DNA from: Zoroaster sp. YZ-2022
Lineage: Eukaryota > Echinodermata > Asteroidea > Forcipulatida > Zoroasteridae
Direction of reading: 5' to 3'
DNA length: 64,000 nt
NCBI GenBank assembly: GCA_029582265.1
Contig: CM055828.1
Location: 4,881,402 to 4,945,401 of the forward strand
In this document: positions 1-12,945 of the stretch, piece by piece
Position numbering within the stretch: the stretch's first letter is position 1
Layout of the letters: each line of letters opens with the position of its first letter
Notes under the pieces: generated by a model
What the model was told of the DNA's origin: nothing
Databases searched by the model: none
Seen by the model: the letters and a program-made list of their open reading frames with translations, nothing else
Translations under genes and position numbers: made by a program

Positions 1-374
1 CATTTTCGGATATTTTTGGAACCGGATACCTGAAATCAGGAAATTTCGGATACTCGGATACCCGTTTTCATTTTTGTTGAAAAAATGCCTCCGGTGGTGC
101 CCAAATACATGTACTGTAAATGGTAACAAATTGACTTTTATTATACAGAGGATACCATACATAAATCGATATTTTCTTTATTGGAGTGTAATCTGTTGAA
201 TTTAAAGATAATTGTCTGTAAAAGTGTAAACATTACATTGTTCAAGAGTCACATATTTCTGTTCGCACCGCTCAAATGTTCAGTCCGAATTTTAAAAAGT
301 CGTTTACGGGTAATTGGAACCGAAAAATGGAACCGGGTAATGACCGTTTCGGTCGGATACCCGGCACAGCCCTA
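1..374 (-). mobile_element. hAT-type MITE, cut by window start
   Basis: Read on the minus strand this begins TAGGGCTGTG at 374 and matches the complete copy at 22799-23390 along its length, including the segments rich in GGTATCC and CCGGTT. It continues past the left window edge. Compared with the full copy it lacks a 192-bp internal block, and the deletion junction lies at a TAAAG microhomology. No coding capacity is visible. The hAT assignment rests on the intact relative, which has an 8-bp target duplication. Confidence 0.75.
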
Positions 375-375
375 G

Positions 376-499
376 CTCTGATCGTATTTAGGAACGAAGC
401 GTTGAGTTGTAACCAACCGGTTCTTTATAGAACTACATGTATTTACTACTCGAAAGAGAATTTCTATATTTATGGTGTCACTGCAAACAGTCTTTGCTG
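376..499 (+). repeat. Dispersed stem-loop repeat, family S1, diverged copy
   Basis: The stretch GTTGAGTTGTAACC followed by a TTCTTT..GAACTA segment and a terminal GGTGTCACTGCAAACAGTC recurs at 30333-30450 (+) and 25470-25581 (-). This copy starts directly after the end of the MITE at 374. Its stem-loop part is rearranged. Probably the 3' part of a retroelement; the class is not determined. Confidence 0.6.
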
Positions 500-2139
500 A
501 TCCTTTTCACCATGCAAAGCTGCAAGCATGTGGTATAATTCTGTCACCGAAATAATTATTTTATGTACATGTACTGTATGTTTATACAACATGTAGGTGT
601 TTAAATTTCACCCTAAAAATGATTATTTGTTTGTACAAGTATCTTGACAATTTAGAAGGGTTATCAATCATAGAGGTCAGTTTATCTCTTTGGTTGGATG
701 GGACCTTGACCAGCCTATTTGACCTCACGTTTTCAGGGTAAGCATCAGTATATGTGCATGATTATGAAATTGTAGCCGAACTGTCGCAATAGACAGTGTG
801 TAAAGCTTAAATGATTAATTGTAAAAAAGAAAATCCGGACAAAAAAAGCTTTACTTCCTCACCGAAGCACCAAGGTCATACAGAAGCCATGTGTACATCC
901 TTCCTACATTTTAAGGTTGGACTTGATAACAACACAGAGCCTTATGTAGGAGTTCATGACAAAAATTCCAGGCCAGTAAAAGAATATTATTGAAAAACTA
1001 AATATGTATGAAGACTCAAATGAAAAAAAAAAAAAATTTTTTTTTGGGTGGGGTAAGCATTATAATTGGTTTTTAAATTGAATTTTGTGCTTGAATGGAT
1101 ATTTATACTAATCTTTTTGTATTAAATAAATAAATTAAAAAAGCTGTGTTCTGTACCATTTCAGAGCATAGGGAGAGCCTGGAGAATTATTTGATTTGTC
1201 AAAGAGTTGTTGGGTTTCTGTTTATTGTGCAATGTATTTTTTCTACTTCTGATAGGGTAGAATTTAACAATTTTATTCAACAATTTGGCAAAGTGAAAGT
1301 GTAGGCCCAAGTACTTGTGTGTATGTGATGCTAATTGAACAGTAAACCTTGGATTTTGATATAAAAAGAAAATTTGGATTAGCATTTTGCTATGTAATGA
1401 TGCAGGAGAAATTGTTCCCTGTTATGTACATGCAATACAAACTCTATTTAGAGCACATCATTTCCACGTATTATTACTTGATCACGATACAAGATATGAA
1501 ACAGAAAGTCATTGTTTCTTCTATGATGAAACAGTTCCCATCGGACAACCCAAAATGGCATCTGAAGCCAAGACGGAAACTTGTTTAATGTCACGAGCAT
1601 TGCGTTCAATACATTATGATATTTGATGAGTCATATTAGGTCTCACTTCTTACTCATGGCTTAGTTAAAGACAATGTATACAAATCATGCAGTTGACGTC
1701 ATCAGACCATTTAAACCATTGATAACAATAATTCCATTTTATAAAGCGCCGAAGTTCACCAAAAAGACAATTTGATGATCACCAGATAACTTTGGATTGG
1801 TGCGAATATAAGTCGCGTGCCAGCTGTTACAATTAGATGATGCACGACATGGCATTGAGCCAAACAGTGCATTATAAGTATCTTTGCGTCACACTGAAAC
1901 ACGGTGTGCTTCCCACTGACTCGCGCACTTACAAGTTCATGTATTATTCAGAGTTTTATGACCAAAAACAAGGATTAAAAATCTTCTATCTCTACAAAAT
2001 ACACGATAGTACAGGCATTTATTCATGGGGAAAAACGCACTTTTCGGAACTGAAGAAGTTACTCTGAGTATGTAGTAACATTATGCAGTCAGGAGGTGAT
2101 CACTAAGGTGAGCACAGATTTTTAAAGTAATTTTGAATT
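500..2139. other. Non-coding stretch, no gene recognised
   Basis: AT-rich sequence with short ORFs only. The longest (1387-1626, 79 codons, +) matches no family I know and has no clear splice context. Near 1730-1760 the motif ATTTTATAAAGCGCC resembles the 3' tail of the SINE at 39063-39407, so a short SINE remnant is possible. This stretch is either part of the first KLF6/7 intron or upstream intergenic DNA. Confidence 0.5.
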
Positions 2140-2294
2140 AGTTGCGTTTGTTGTAATATATAAAAACATCCCAAAACGCATGCAACATAGTGTGATGAAA
2201 CTTCCACAAGTTAGTTTTATGCAATATTTTTTGAAAACTAGTGGGTTGAAATGAACGTATATTACCAAATACCAATGTTGTACATTACCTTTAA
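2140..2294. mobile_element. TTAA-bounded MITE family T1, right-end fragment
   Basis: The segment from the GATGAAACTTCCACA part to ATGTTGTACATTACCTTTAA matches the right half of the complete T1 element at 35543-35871, including a shared GTTGAAATGAACGTA core. The left terminus was not located. Confidence 0.65.
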
Positions 2295-2472
2295 TGTTGA
2301 TATCAGTGGACCCTTGAATATCATTTTTTTTCTTTCCATACTTGGTTTTTATATTGATTTCCTTGTCGCTTTTGTATTTTGTTTTAAATGCATGAGGAAG
2401 TTTTGTGGTTGGTGTTTTTGATGTATACCACGTGTACATACAATCTATGTAGGTGTTTTTTTTGTATAATTT

Positions 2473-2752
2473 GTCTTTTTAACCAGTTTGCGTCGGAGGC
2501 CGTGTATACATGTACATGCAATGTTTTTTTGGACAGCGGATCGGAGAGCGTCTAAACATGCCACAGGATTCTCGGGAATATTTGTATAGATTCCCGGTCG
2601 ACGTGGCAACGAGCCATAAGCATATGGTGGAAGACGCAGTCTCCCCGGTCACGCTCTGGTGAGCACCATTGGTCGTGTTTGTGCAGTAAAAATAAACCCG
2701 CCACGGGGTTCGGAAAAACTTTTTTATTCCCGGTACGAACTGGTTAAAAGAC
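2473..2752. repeat. CpG-rich block with imperfect inverted ends
   Basis: About 280 bp clearly richer in CG dinucleotides than the flanks (roughly 20 CpG by eye). The ends form an imperfect inverted repeat: TTTTAACCAGTTTGCG on the left against the reverse complement of CGAACTGGTTAAAAGACA on the right. The inside contains CTCTGGTGAGC (near 2650-2660), a good splice-donor match. It may be an unclassified MITE, a 5' exon or a CpG-rich regulatory block; the inverted ends favour a transposon. Confidence 0.4.
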
Positions 2753-2862
2753 ATGCTTGCTGATAGTGCTATGCTCAATCATGATAAATGCAACACGATA
2801 CATGTATGCATTTTATGAAACACTTAAAATATTGTTTCACCGTCACCCACTGTGCCCATAAT

Positions 2863-3134
2863 TTATCCCTAACCCCCCTAGGTATTTTGGCTAGGAACCT
2901 TCCTGAATCCTCCAAAATCCATCAGTGCACTTTTGGAAACATGCCCTTATCTTCAAAATGCACCATGCATTTTCATTGATCTTTCATATTCAGCACTTAT
3001 GGCATGTACTTCTTGTCGGGTAGTAATTTTGTCCCATTTGAAGAGGTGGAAAGTACCAGTTTCCAACAGTGCTGAATTTTACCCAAAAAGTGCCCCTTGG
3101 AGGATTTTGCAGGGTTTGGGGTGGTTAGGATTAA
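2863..3134. mobile_element. TTAA-bounded MITE family T3 (piggyBac-like ends), copy 1
   Basis: Starts TTATCCCTAACCCCCCTAGG and ends in GGTGGTTAGGATTAA, so the termini are inverted CCCTAACC repeats at TTAA-like sites. Apart from short indels it is nearly the same sequence as 39985-40263. A shorter relative is at 33117-33212. No coding capacity. CCCTA ends with TTAA sites are typical of piggyBac-type elements; the superfamily call is inference. Confidence 0.75.
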
Positions 3135-5039
3135 TAAGATATTGACACACAGTGGTTTTTTAGTCATTTTACAAGCATTTCTGAAGTCGAGAGGGTAACA
3201 GTGTTTTTTATGCATGTTTAGTAGGGGAAATATTGATAATTATGAAGACATACATATTACAATTAATGTTTTAAAAGATACAAATATTCATCATTGAGTC
3301 TGTTCAGACAGTTTTTTGCCAATATGTTTTTCCCAACTTTTTCTACAACAAACTTAACTTGTTCTCAATCACAATGTGCCCATCAGCATTGCTGATGACA
3401 TGTGCATGCGTGGGTTTTAAACCTGTTTGTGAGTTTTTCCCCTGCTATTAAAGATGAGTCACGTGTCCACTTGTTATTCTAGTAAGAACCTGGCCTGGGA
3501 ATACACATACTGGATATTCAGACTGCAGACAGCATTGACTGAGCCCTGCCACACACAGGAGAGCGTACATGTACAGTACATGTATAATACATGTGTAGTA
3601 GCCAGCCAGCCAATCATAGGCGGCCCCTCCAGCCAGCCGTGAAGCCCTGACAATTCACAGCCCACGTGAAAGATTTGTGCCCTTATAAGGTTCTGCAATA
3701 AATAGGCAAATATTTGACCTGCCGTGACTATGGCAACAGGGTCATGCATGATTAGCATTTCCAGTCTTCAGAGGCTTATTAATAATCCATCCATGTGTTG
3801 ACTGATGTGACCAGTGTGTGGGCATCTGTCACAGCAATGTGTCAGACATACAGTGTACATGTACATGTACAGTGTACATGTACATGATTCTGTTTTATGT
3901 TGATATTATATGGTGTATATCATGTATGTTATGCATTGATTTTGGGTTTATCATTTGCATGTCGTTTTGCATTTCATGAGTTTCAGCCTGGGGTGATGTA
4001 ATGTTAATTTCATTTCATTTTATACTCGCACTTTCATTGCTAATTTCTTCTGGAAATAGTGTTTTATCCCAATGGCAGTAACTGGCAAATTGGAAGCCAC
4101 AAGCTCAGTTTATTTTCACCTCCAAATAATTGTTTTCAAAAAGGATTATTTCATTCTAATAAGCAGTAGATATTGCTCCTTCTTGGGTAGTTTGTAAAAT
4201 TAATATCACATAGGTGAATATTGTACATTTTTAGGCCGTGGGTTCACTTTTTGAAATAAGCCTGTCCCCTTCTTTAAAAAAACAAATTGCTTGTTAAAAA
4301 ATAATAATACATTAGCTTAAATCATGCCTGAAATGAAACATCCTTTCACATGGGTTCCTCTGTTTATGTCACAGTACGTTAAGTGGGATTTATTTTTGGA
4401 CGACTCTTGTGTGGGAAAAAAACTTTTTACTTGTCCAAATTCCATCACATGCAAATACACCCCTGCACTGGTGACTCACCTAGCAATTGAGTCCCTATCA
4501 TTATTCCCAATTTAACACCACAAAAGGAGCCCCTCTGTCAACTGGGACCCCAAAAAAACATTCATTGTGGGTTTATTCCATTCATCAGACCCTCCACAAG
4601 TTCTGCAGGATTGAAAAGGGGCATTCATGGAGTGCAGGCATGTGTATCAGTCAGTAGGCTGCGCAGAGATTTAATCAGGACCAGGTAAATCATACAATGA
4701 CCACGGACAGACTTTGATATGATTTATTCCAAAAATCCACAATACAGAATTACAACCTTGCTCACACAGTGAAGGTTGTCATACATGTAGATGTCGGATA
4801 CTAGCTACTAATTTTAGGGCTCAATTTTCTGGCCTATTTGCTAGCCGGTGATTGGTCAAATTAATGGTTGGTGCTGATAGTCCCTGCATACCGTGGAATA
4901 ATACATGCGCATACGTGCATGTATGCGCATAAATATGTATCAGATGTGTGCTAGTGATCATGTCTTAACCAACGAAATCCATCAAAGGTTGTACCCAGAT
5001 CGTGTATTTTTTTTTTAATTAACTATTAAAGGACATGTT
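3135..5039. other. Non-coding stretch, simple repeats only
   Basis: No coding exon recognised. It holds ACATGTAC-type simple sequence (for example 3857-3892) and short T or A runs. No gene signal was seen on either strand. Confidence 0.5.
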
Positions 5040-5290
5040 TTCAGTCTAGGCTGGGTCAATCCAAACCCAACCTGTGAAAGTTTCAGGTTAAACGTCATTG
5101 TTTCACGCACAAGAAAATTCACTTCAACATGGAATTTTCATCTTCGGATGACAGAAATTCTTTTTGGAAATTTCTTATTTTACTGAAATTATGGCACCCG
5201 AGACGGAAATATTTCAAGTGATGTTTGATGTATACCCTCATCAACTTTACACCAATAGTAAATGGCTTTAAAATCTACAGGAACATACAC
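5040..5290. mobile_element. Diverged fragment of MITE family T1
   Basis: Contains AACCTGTGAAAGTTTCAGG and a downstream GGCACCCGAGACGGAAATAT segment. These recur together in the other T1-related copies (around 19940-20150, 22570-22780 and 33300-33480). Termini are not clear, so the limits are approximate. Confidence 0.5.
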
Positions 5291-7043
5291 AATATACATA
5301 CATTGTACCAAGGATAAAACAAAGCTTCCATCCACATTACCCGAACCTAATCATTCCAATTGCACCCTAAAACTACCCCAAGTACATCAAAATCCACCAC
5401 CTGGATTTGCTTGATTTTGGTGGATTCAGTACTCCACAGTATAGCCCAGCAGATAGAGCATGTAGCCATGTGTACCAAATCCATCAAACTCCACCGGCTG
5501 CTTTTGTTTGATTCAGGATTGTGTTTAGCCAAGTCGTGGATGCTTTGCATTTGCTACTGTACCAATTCCATCAAAGTCCAACAATTGGGGTACCTTTGTA
5601 TTGCATGTTGATGGATTTGGAGGATTTGGGATGGTATCTTTTTATATTTAAACAAAAAATGCCTAGGCATTTAGATGTCAAACTCTTACAGCAGCGACAG
5701 ATAGATTTGACAACAGATTTGTCAATTCATTGAATACATGTAGATTCAAATGAATGTCTATGAAACGTCTATGAGGCTATGATTGGTCCTTGTCTGAATG
5801 ACATCTAGCACAGATTAATACAGGGAGTCTTGATTATTGTACAGATTGTCTCCATACAGAAGTGGGGGGGGGGGGGAATCAGAATCAAAAACAAGCAAGC
5901 AAGCAAGCAAGCATCTGTCAAATAGCCCAAAGGTCCCCATGCCTAACCCAGGAGAAGTAATTCCCATTAGATTGTGAAGTAGTGTCGGCAATATGCTGAC
6001 AGATTTCTGAAGGATAAAGACAAGAGAAGACTCCAAAAGAAGCTCACCCCTCAACAATGGAGCTCAGAAATCACTCCAGGGTTCTCTAAAAAGACTGCCC
6101 TGCGCAGCTTGTATAGAGTACCCCCAGGACCTCCACAGAAAGCCAGGGGCCCCACTGATTGTGCAAAAGATCAATGATTTTTTTTTATTTTTAAGATTTG
6201 TCCCCACAGCATACCTATCTAACCATACTTCCCTTTCAGACCTGAGAAAATTTTCTGAAGATGAGCCTTGGCACAATTGTGAAACTGAATGGGAGAGAAA
6301 ATAACTGTCTTCTTGCCCAAATTGTAAAGTCAATTGACTCGAAATCGCTGCATGCCGCCTGTTTGTGTTTTTTTGTCTGAGGCAATTCAGCATCAGCCAG
6401 GCACATAATTGCTGGCATGGGGTGTTATAAACTGTCAGTCAAGATGAAAGAACCTGTATCTGACTGATAATTGTACACTGGAGAAAAGGTATGTCTGCTT
6501 TCTGGTACAAAATGTGCAGCTCCAATTATGTCCCTCATTAAAACCCTCAAAATCAGTCAAAATGTACTTGCCAAGGTATATCTAGTGCACTTAAAAGTCA
6601 AACACTGTCAAACCTTACATGTACGTATGTACATGTAGTACATGTAAGTACATTTGCAGGTTAAAATGAGTTGACGGTTTTTACTGGTAAAAGCATTGTC
6701 TGGTATTGTTAAGCGTGGTCAAAATGACAGTTAAAAAAAAGTCAAAAATGCCTGTGTGCACATTTGGGTCAACAGGCAGTTGACTGATTTTGACCTGCAT
6801 AGCTACTTTCCACTAAAGTGCAGCTATAGTAGGTTAGATATCCCATACTGTTGTTATTATGTAGCTCAAAGAACAAAAGTCTCATGTTTCCTGTGCTCAT
6901 CATCCCCAGACCCTATGACATCCTTGGACCCTTTTGTCTTTTGTTCTCTCTAAATCATTGGCGGATGTGAAGGGAGGTGGAATGCCCCCTATTTTGACAG
7001 TATGCCCCACCCCCTTTTCATTACCATGTATCTGCCCTTGCCC
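5291..7043. other. Non-coding stretch with simple repeats
   Basis: Between 5341 and 5640 several TCCATCAAA / TTGATGGATTTGG words recur in both orientations, which suggests a decayed inverted repeat element. A 13-G run lies at 5864-5876 and an (AAGC)n run at 5886-5911. No coding exon recognised. Confidence 0.45.
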
Positions 7044-7044
7044 T

Positions 7045-7070
7045 ACATGTACATGTACATGTACATGTAC
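7045..7070. repeat. (ACATGT)n simple repeat
   Basis: A pure run of the self-complementary hexamer ACATGT. The same word occurs in short runs throughout the first 42 kb, for example near 3857, 13897, 17884, 23879 and 26290. It is absent from the tandem-array half of the window. Confidence 0.9.
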
Positions 7071-9925
7071 TGTAGATGTAGATTGTGAAATGTTTTTTAA
7101 GGAAGTGTTCTTTTAGTTGAACTTTATACAAAAAAAATTACCAGAAAGCCTTGATAACTTGAAGCCTTGGTTTGAACCTACATGTATGTATTTCTTGATT
7201 TGGTCGCCTTCTGACTTCGTTACAAAATATTTACGTGTATATTACATTCCTGTAATAAAATCTAGCTCATTTTCACCACTGCACTGTTTTTTATTTTTAT
7301 TTTTTATTTTTTTAAATTTATTTTTTTTTAAATGAAGTTCCAATCCAAAACCAAAAACTTTTTTTTTTGCGCCGCGCCTTTGCTAAACGAAAACAAATGT
7401 TAAAGCCGGCGGATCAAATATGCCATTATCTCGATCCGGTATTTCCTTCCGACAACATTTCCTTTCTACAGTACATGTACATGCAGCCGTATCCAATTTG
7501 TCCAAGTTAACAGGGGCAGGTGGATGATACCCATGTTGTGACTGCAGAGACTTTAAATCCCTGCATATTATACTAATGTAATGCTGGGATTTGCAAGTAG
7601 ATATTCACAGTGCATACACATAAACCATGGACACCAACCAGTGTGCTGTATGCATAACACAGAGCTGTCCTACTCACTTGTACTGCATTTCATTTAGGGC
7701 TTAAGGTGTCTGTGCATATGAACGTTCGGACTTTCACTAACCTTTAAACATTTCCCAGGAAATTTCCATGACAACATGCAAATTGTAACATGCTTCATAT
7801 TGATAATATTTGTTCATTGTGTTTATTAACTGGGTCACAAATATAATGTGGTCAATATTTGCAACATGATTGCTATCATATTGAAAAACCCTGGAGTTCT
7901 CCTTGGTGTTAAAGAACAGGAAAATAATTCCCCACTAAGACCTTAGAGTATAGTTATCTAAAAGGAAGGAAGGAAGGAAGGAAGGAAGGAAGATGTGGTT
8001 CAGTGGTTGGCATTGAGTATAACCCACTAATCAGGAACTGGGATAGATTGATTAAAAACCTGGTCAACTTCCCTTGTATTCAATGTCAAATATTGTGCAA
8101 TCATGGCTGGCCATGTTGATTGCATCAACTGTGTATGCGTACTTATGTTTACATCAAATTAAACATGGCTCGGGATGCTTGCTTTCTAATCACCCTATAG
8201 TGCCCATTGGATGAGAGCAAAGAAGGCCCCATGCTAACTCAAAGTTCACAACATCGAAAAAGGCTGATGCGCAGGCGTAAAATAACATAGTAAATCTCGA
8301 AAAGGAGAAACTGGACGTGACAATGACAATACATGACACATTTATGTGTGTATGGTGGTAATACTGGAAACATGACACCTTACTAATGATCAAGGCCTGT
8401 GTGACATTTAACATATTGTATTATGTATACATGTGTAATGTACATCTGTATAGCATCAATTTTCTTTTAAATACAAGTTATCAATTTGTAGTTGTACATG
8501 TACTTCACACCTTTTCATTACTTTTTTTTTTCTGGAGATAATGTTTTCTTCGTCTTCGAATCAGTATCCTCAGAAGTATTTGGGAATCCAACGAATATGT
8601 TACATGTACATGTACTTAAGATCAGACTATTGTAGATATTAAACCCCAGGATTTATGCAAATCACCTGCATAGGATTGGCTTACCCAGAGCCCGGTTCCC
8701 AGCATCTGTAAAGTAGGTAGTCCTGTGATTGGTCCATGCAGCCTACCCTAGTCCTTGAGAGCTGATTGAATGATCACTCATTGAGTGCATGGCCCACAGG
8801 GATGAATGCTCAGGGGGGAAAAATAACGTGGATGCTGTTGTATCGAAGCAATGGGTGTTGAATACCAGTGACCCAGCTGTAAATATTGGAAGGAATTTTA
8901 ATCTTTTTGGATTATGCTGGGCATTGTGATTGTTGATGAAAAGTACATTTCATGTGTGTACAGATTGAGTGTAGTGAGACGAGGTGTAATTTTTGATATT
9001 TGACCTGATGAAATAGCCGGTTTGGGAAGGTGTGAATAATACACTAGCCAGGTTTTGAACAATTCATCAGAAATTACCCTTCCCCTCTTATAAAAAAAAA
9101 AAACAGTTTGACTGCAATTGATTGGGAAATGGTGTCAATTTAGAACATTTCTCTTCATCGGGTCTGATAGCGCAGACGCAGGTAGATTGTTTTTTGTGCA
9201 ATATATGTAAACACATCCAACACATGTAGATGATATCTCCCTCTGGTAAAATTTCTTCATGAAGTGATCGAGGGTCCATACGCACAGGTTTCAGTTGATC
9301 AGTTTTTCCATTCAATTCTAGGGCAGTGCCCATGGCCATTGCAGTAGTATTAAATTTAACTTTGAAACATGCACGCTCGAGGTTAGTTTCCTTCCCATAC
9401 AAGATTAATAATTATACTGTGCACTGTATATCCTTCTTAATCCCATATGTGGGCCCTCCAGTACTATTTCCTGATTGGATCAGATACAAATATGTCCATC
9501 TCCGGGCTAGTAAACTATTGTATGTGTAATATTTCAATTGATGCAATTGCAACACTGTCTGTTTTGCAAAAAGACCTTTGGAATATGTGTACATCCGTGT
9601 TCAAAGTACATGAAAATGTGTCACATTCCTGTATGGAGATATCAGTGTCTCATGAGCTGATGGTTTTTTTTTCACATCTTTTTTTGTATACACAATCTAT
9701 GTGGATGCTGGCAACGTTATACTTCATTTTCATATGAACCCACTATTGTGAAGCATGTCCTTAAATTTTTAGTCTTCAAATGCCATTTTTTTTCAGTGCC
9801 ATCTTGTGGTAGTGGGTATCTGGTTTCCATGGTAATTGAGGCCTCAAGATCATCAACTTTAACTTGGATTGACATACACTGTATCACCAAAAGGAATTGA
9901 TACTGCGTTGTAAATGGGTGCTTCT
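7071..9925. other. Non-coding stretch with microsatellite
   Basis: No gene recognised. A (GGAA)n microsatellite lies at 7963-7992 and T-rich sequence at 7287-7335. At 9823-9836 the sequence GTTTCCATGGTAAT resembles an RFX X-box with one mismatch at the last base. Confidence 0.5.
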
Positions 9926-10190
9926 TTCTAGGGGTGGACGATATCACGATAATATCATAACGATACGATATTCAAAAAATTATCAGCTAAATCGGTTATG
10001 GTTTTGAAGATATCAAAATATCACCATATTGACGATATTCCTAAAATATTGCCGATATTCCTAAAATATTGCCGATATTCCTAAAATATTGCCGATGTTC
10101 CAAAGTTACCACTGATATTCCAAAAATATAGCCGATATCAAATTTATATTGCTCATTTTAGTTAAAATATCACCGGAGTGATAAGTTGTT
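9926..10190. repeat. Diverged transposon fragment with 20-bp tandem repeats
   Basis: Begins TAGGGGTGGACGATATCACG, similar to the TAGGGG end of the hAT MITE at 22799-23390. At about 10033-10140 the unit GATATTCCTAAAATATTGCC is repeated three times exactly and then in degenerate form. No right terminus was found. Confidence 0.55.
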
Positions 10191-11841
10191 ATTTCGATGT
10201 CCAATGTCATTAATGTACGACACATACATTTTTTTTCTTCATGTATTTAAAAAATCCGTAAGAAACATTTTGTTACAGAAATATATATATGCAATCTAGG
10301 GAAGGTAGCATTCACGAAATTCACTCTTAATGAGTTGTAAAATGTTCAACTACTGTAGCTTCCTAACTCACTTTGTGCAAAATAGCAAGATGTGTGTACA
10401 ACGCTAAACCAACGATACTTCTCAGTTAACAACTTCAAAAGCTGTCAAATGTTGGGGTAATTTGAAAATGTTGGGGGATTTTAAACCTTACATTTTTTGT
10501 TGGTTACCTGCATGTGTTGGGTTGTCTTCTGACTGTCGTTAAGTCCAACTCAAATAACCTTTATTTTATAAAATTTGGATATTTGGACACAGGTGGCTTT
10601 TCACTAATGGTCTCCCTTATCTACCATGAATATAGATAAGGATTCGTCATGTAGCTGTGTAAAACGATGACAGAAAATATTTCTTGGCCGGCCATCTGGC
10701 TCCGCTCAGCTCGTATGCTGACTCATTTGCAACTCAATAAATAATGTAGTTGGGTCTGTATTCTTTAAAAAAAATAAAAAATTGTTGTAATGAAGTTGGA
10801 TTGGTTTTTTTATATGAGTTGATTGCCGCGGAAGGAAGGTCACCATAATTCCAGTTTGATGATTATAAAAGCAACTCAAGGATAACATAAATTCAATAGA
10901 TGTCCGTTTTCTCTTTGTGACTCCTACTTGGTTAAATTTTTTATTATTTCTCTATTGTAGACTAACCTCCAGTTTTGTTTTTATTGATAAAATGTCTGGA
11001 AATAATGCAGCCATAATTTGTATCAATCAAGAGATGTACAGAAATCTAACGGTAAAATTTGCAGCTTATTCAATTGCGTTGTTAGTGAAAATGCATTGAT
11101 ATTGTCTCATATTCAATTATTAATTGTTCATCTCACGAAGTGGATAAATCAGTTAGGAATTTGTTCTAAATAAATTTTATTCAAATAGCATCCCCGAGTC
11201 ACACAGAAAGATTTCAAGTGACATTTAATACCAGTGTTATCAACTGTACACCTTGTGAGTGTTATGTCAGACTGCCATCAGTTGTTTTTAAGCTGAACAA
11301 TCAATATGTAATTAATCTATGTAAAAAATTTAAATTATAATATTTTGGTTAAACAGATACTGTAACATATCACTAAATAACTTTGTAAATGTCATCCGGC
11401 TAGTATACACATATAAGCACTCTTTCTACGTTGCAGTTATTCCGTTTGTGAAAACCTTTTACAATTTAAACTAAATTGGCTTAGTGAAAGCAAAACATTT
11501 GGTAATGTTAAACCAAGATATACATTTTCAAACGACCAAACTGTGACAGTTTCAACTCAATGTGGAGTCGTGAGAAAAGAAGTGTGAAAAAGGCATTCAA
11601 CGGTTTAACAAAATCCTTGGAGCCTTCAGAAACGCTTTGTAAAATGTGCATAGTTTTTCTGTGTTTTCTCTTAAATAAGATCACTTCAGACAGAATAATT
11701 TGTCAAGTTGATTGATATCTTTACCAAATTCATATCAATGTACCTGTAGTTTTCGGATATTAATTTGGTAATTTTGTAATCGAGTAATGTTGAACCCATC
11801 CTTTTAAAACCACAACCTCCTTGATATTCATTGCTGGTAAT
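10191..11841. other. Non-coding stretch, no gene recognised
   Basis: AT-rich with short ORFs only. Some words (for example around 11180-11290) resemble family T1 but without clear ends. Confidence 0.45.
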
Positions 11842-12030
11842 GGCCTCAATCCTTCAAAATCACCTGATGAGTTTTATGGAGGAATCCTGCTACCTCAATC
11901 CTTCAAAATCAACCCATATGAGTTTATGGAGGATCCCTGCTACCTCGATCCTTCAAAATCAACTGATATGAGTTTATGGAGGATCCGTACTATTTCCAAT
12001 CCTTTAAAATGAACTGATTGATTTTTGGTA
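11842..12030. repeat. 50-bp minisatellite, about 3.7 copies
   Basis: The unit starts CAATCCTTCAAAATCA and contains GAGTTTATGGAGGATCC. Three diverged copies are followed by a partial fourth. A 63-codon ORF spans it only because no stop falls in that frame. Confidence 0.85.
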
Positions 12031-12654
12031 GGCTAAGTCGGTGGTTTATTTTGAAGGATTTAGGTGAAAGTGCAGTATCTGAAAATTGTATCAGCAAATG
12101 CAAAGGATGAAAATTCTCAGTAGATTTTGTATGCGGACATTAAAATTTAATATCTTAAAGGTTGTATTTATATCTGTTCTGTACAGGTACATGTACAGCA
12201 ATCACGATGTATTTTGCATAATTTATTTGAAGTGGCTGTATGCACTGGTGACTCAGGGGATAAGGGACTGAACGATTTCTCATAACTCTTAACATATGCA
12301 GTGAATGACTAATCACCGTTTCTTGTTGCTTGACTTTGGAAATTGTCTACAACAGGTAAAATGGAAGTTAAGCTATTGAAAAAAGAAGAGATGGTGCGTT
12401 GGCTATGACAATTTATTTTAAAGGTTTTTTTAACACATTGTGTTTACATTTTAGCAGCAGTGATGCATGTGCCACTTTTTTCTTCATCTTTAAGAATATA
12501 ATGTTCTTTAAAAAAAATTAAACATGACCCAGCACAATTAAATGGCTGGAAAGTCATTATAGGGTGTCATAAAAAATTTTTAAAAAATTGCCAGTACAGC
12601 AAATTTAAAGCCACAATTTCCCAAAGTTATATTAAATTAAATGAAAAATAGTAG

Positions 12655-12702
12655 TTAGTGGTCTTAGATTCGAACCTATAGCAGGTTCTTTCTCAAAGGC
12701 AA
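12655..12702 (-). repeat. Stem-loop repeat family S2, copy 1
   Basis: On the minus strand: GAACCTGCTATAGGTTC (a stem-loop) followed by GAATCTAAGACC. The same stem is at 38510-38535, where it is followed by GAAACGTAAGGCC. The layout (purine-rich, stem-loop, GAAACG) parallels family S1. Confidence 0.55.
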
Positions 12703-12897
12703 AATGGACAAATTAAATTACCTTGAATTATAAGAAATTATAGACTAAATTATAGCTCCCCTAACTCATAATGAACCATTAGGAAACTCCATTTGTGTTA
12801 AATCCAGTGATACAAAAATCTTCATTTTGGATGCGTGCACCTTTCTGATCCCAAATGTATTGCTGGTAGTGGTATGCAGGTAAGAGGGTCTGAAACC

Positions 12898-12945
12898 ATG
12901 GGGTGAGACTGGGTGTTCTTGGGGGGTGAGACTGGGTGTTCTTGG
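12898..12945. repeat. Direct duplication of a 24-bp unit
   Basis: The sequence GGGGTGAGACTGGGTGTTCT is present twice head to tail. Nothing else is recognised nearby. Confidence 0.85.

Noticed and set aside
1387..1626. 79-codon + strand ORF
   Set aside because: Composition is fairly protein-like, but no family, acceptor or donor was recognised, so it is not listed as a gene.
5815..6418. Overlapping minus-strand ORFs of 60-109 codons
   Set aside because: No family resemblance or splice support; they overlap each other in different frames, as chance ORFs do.
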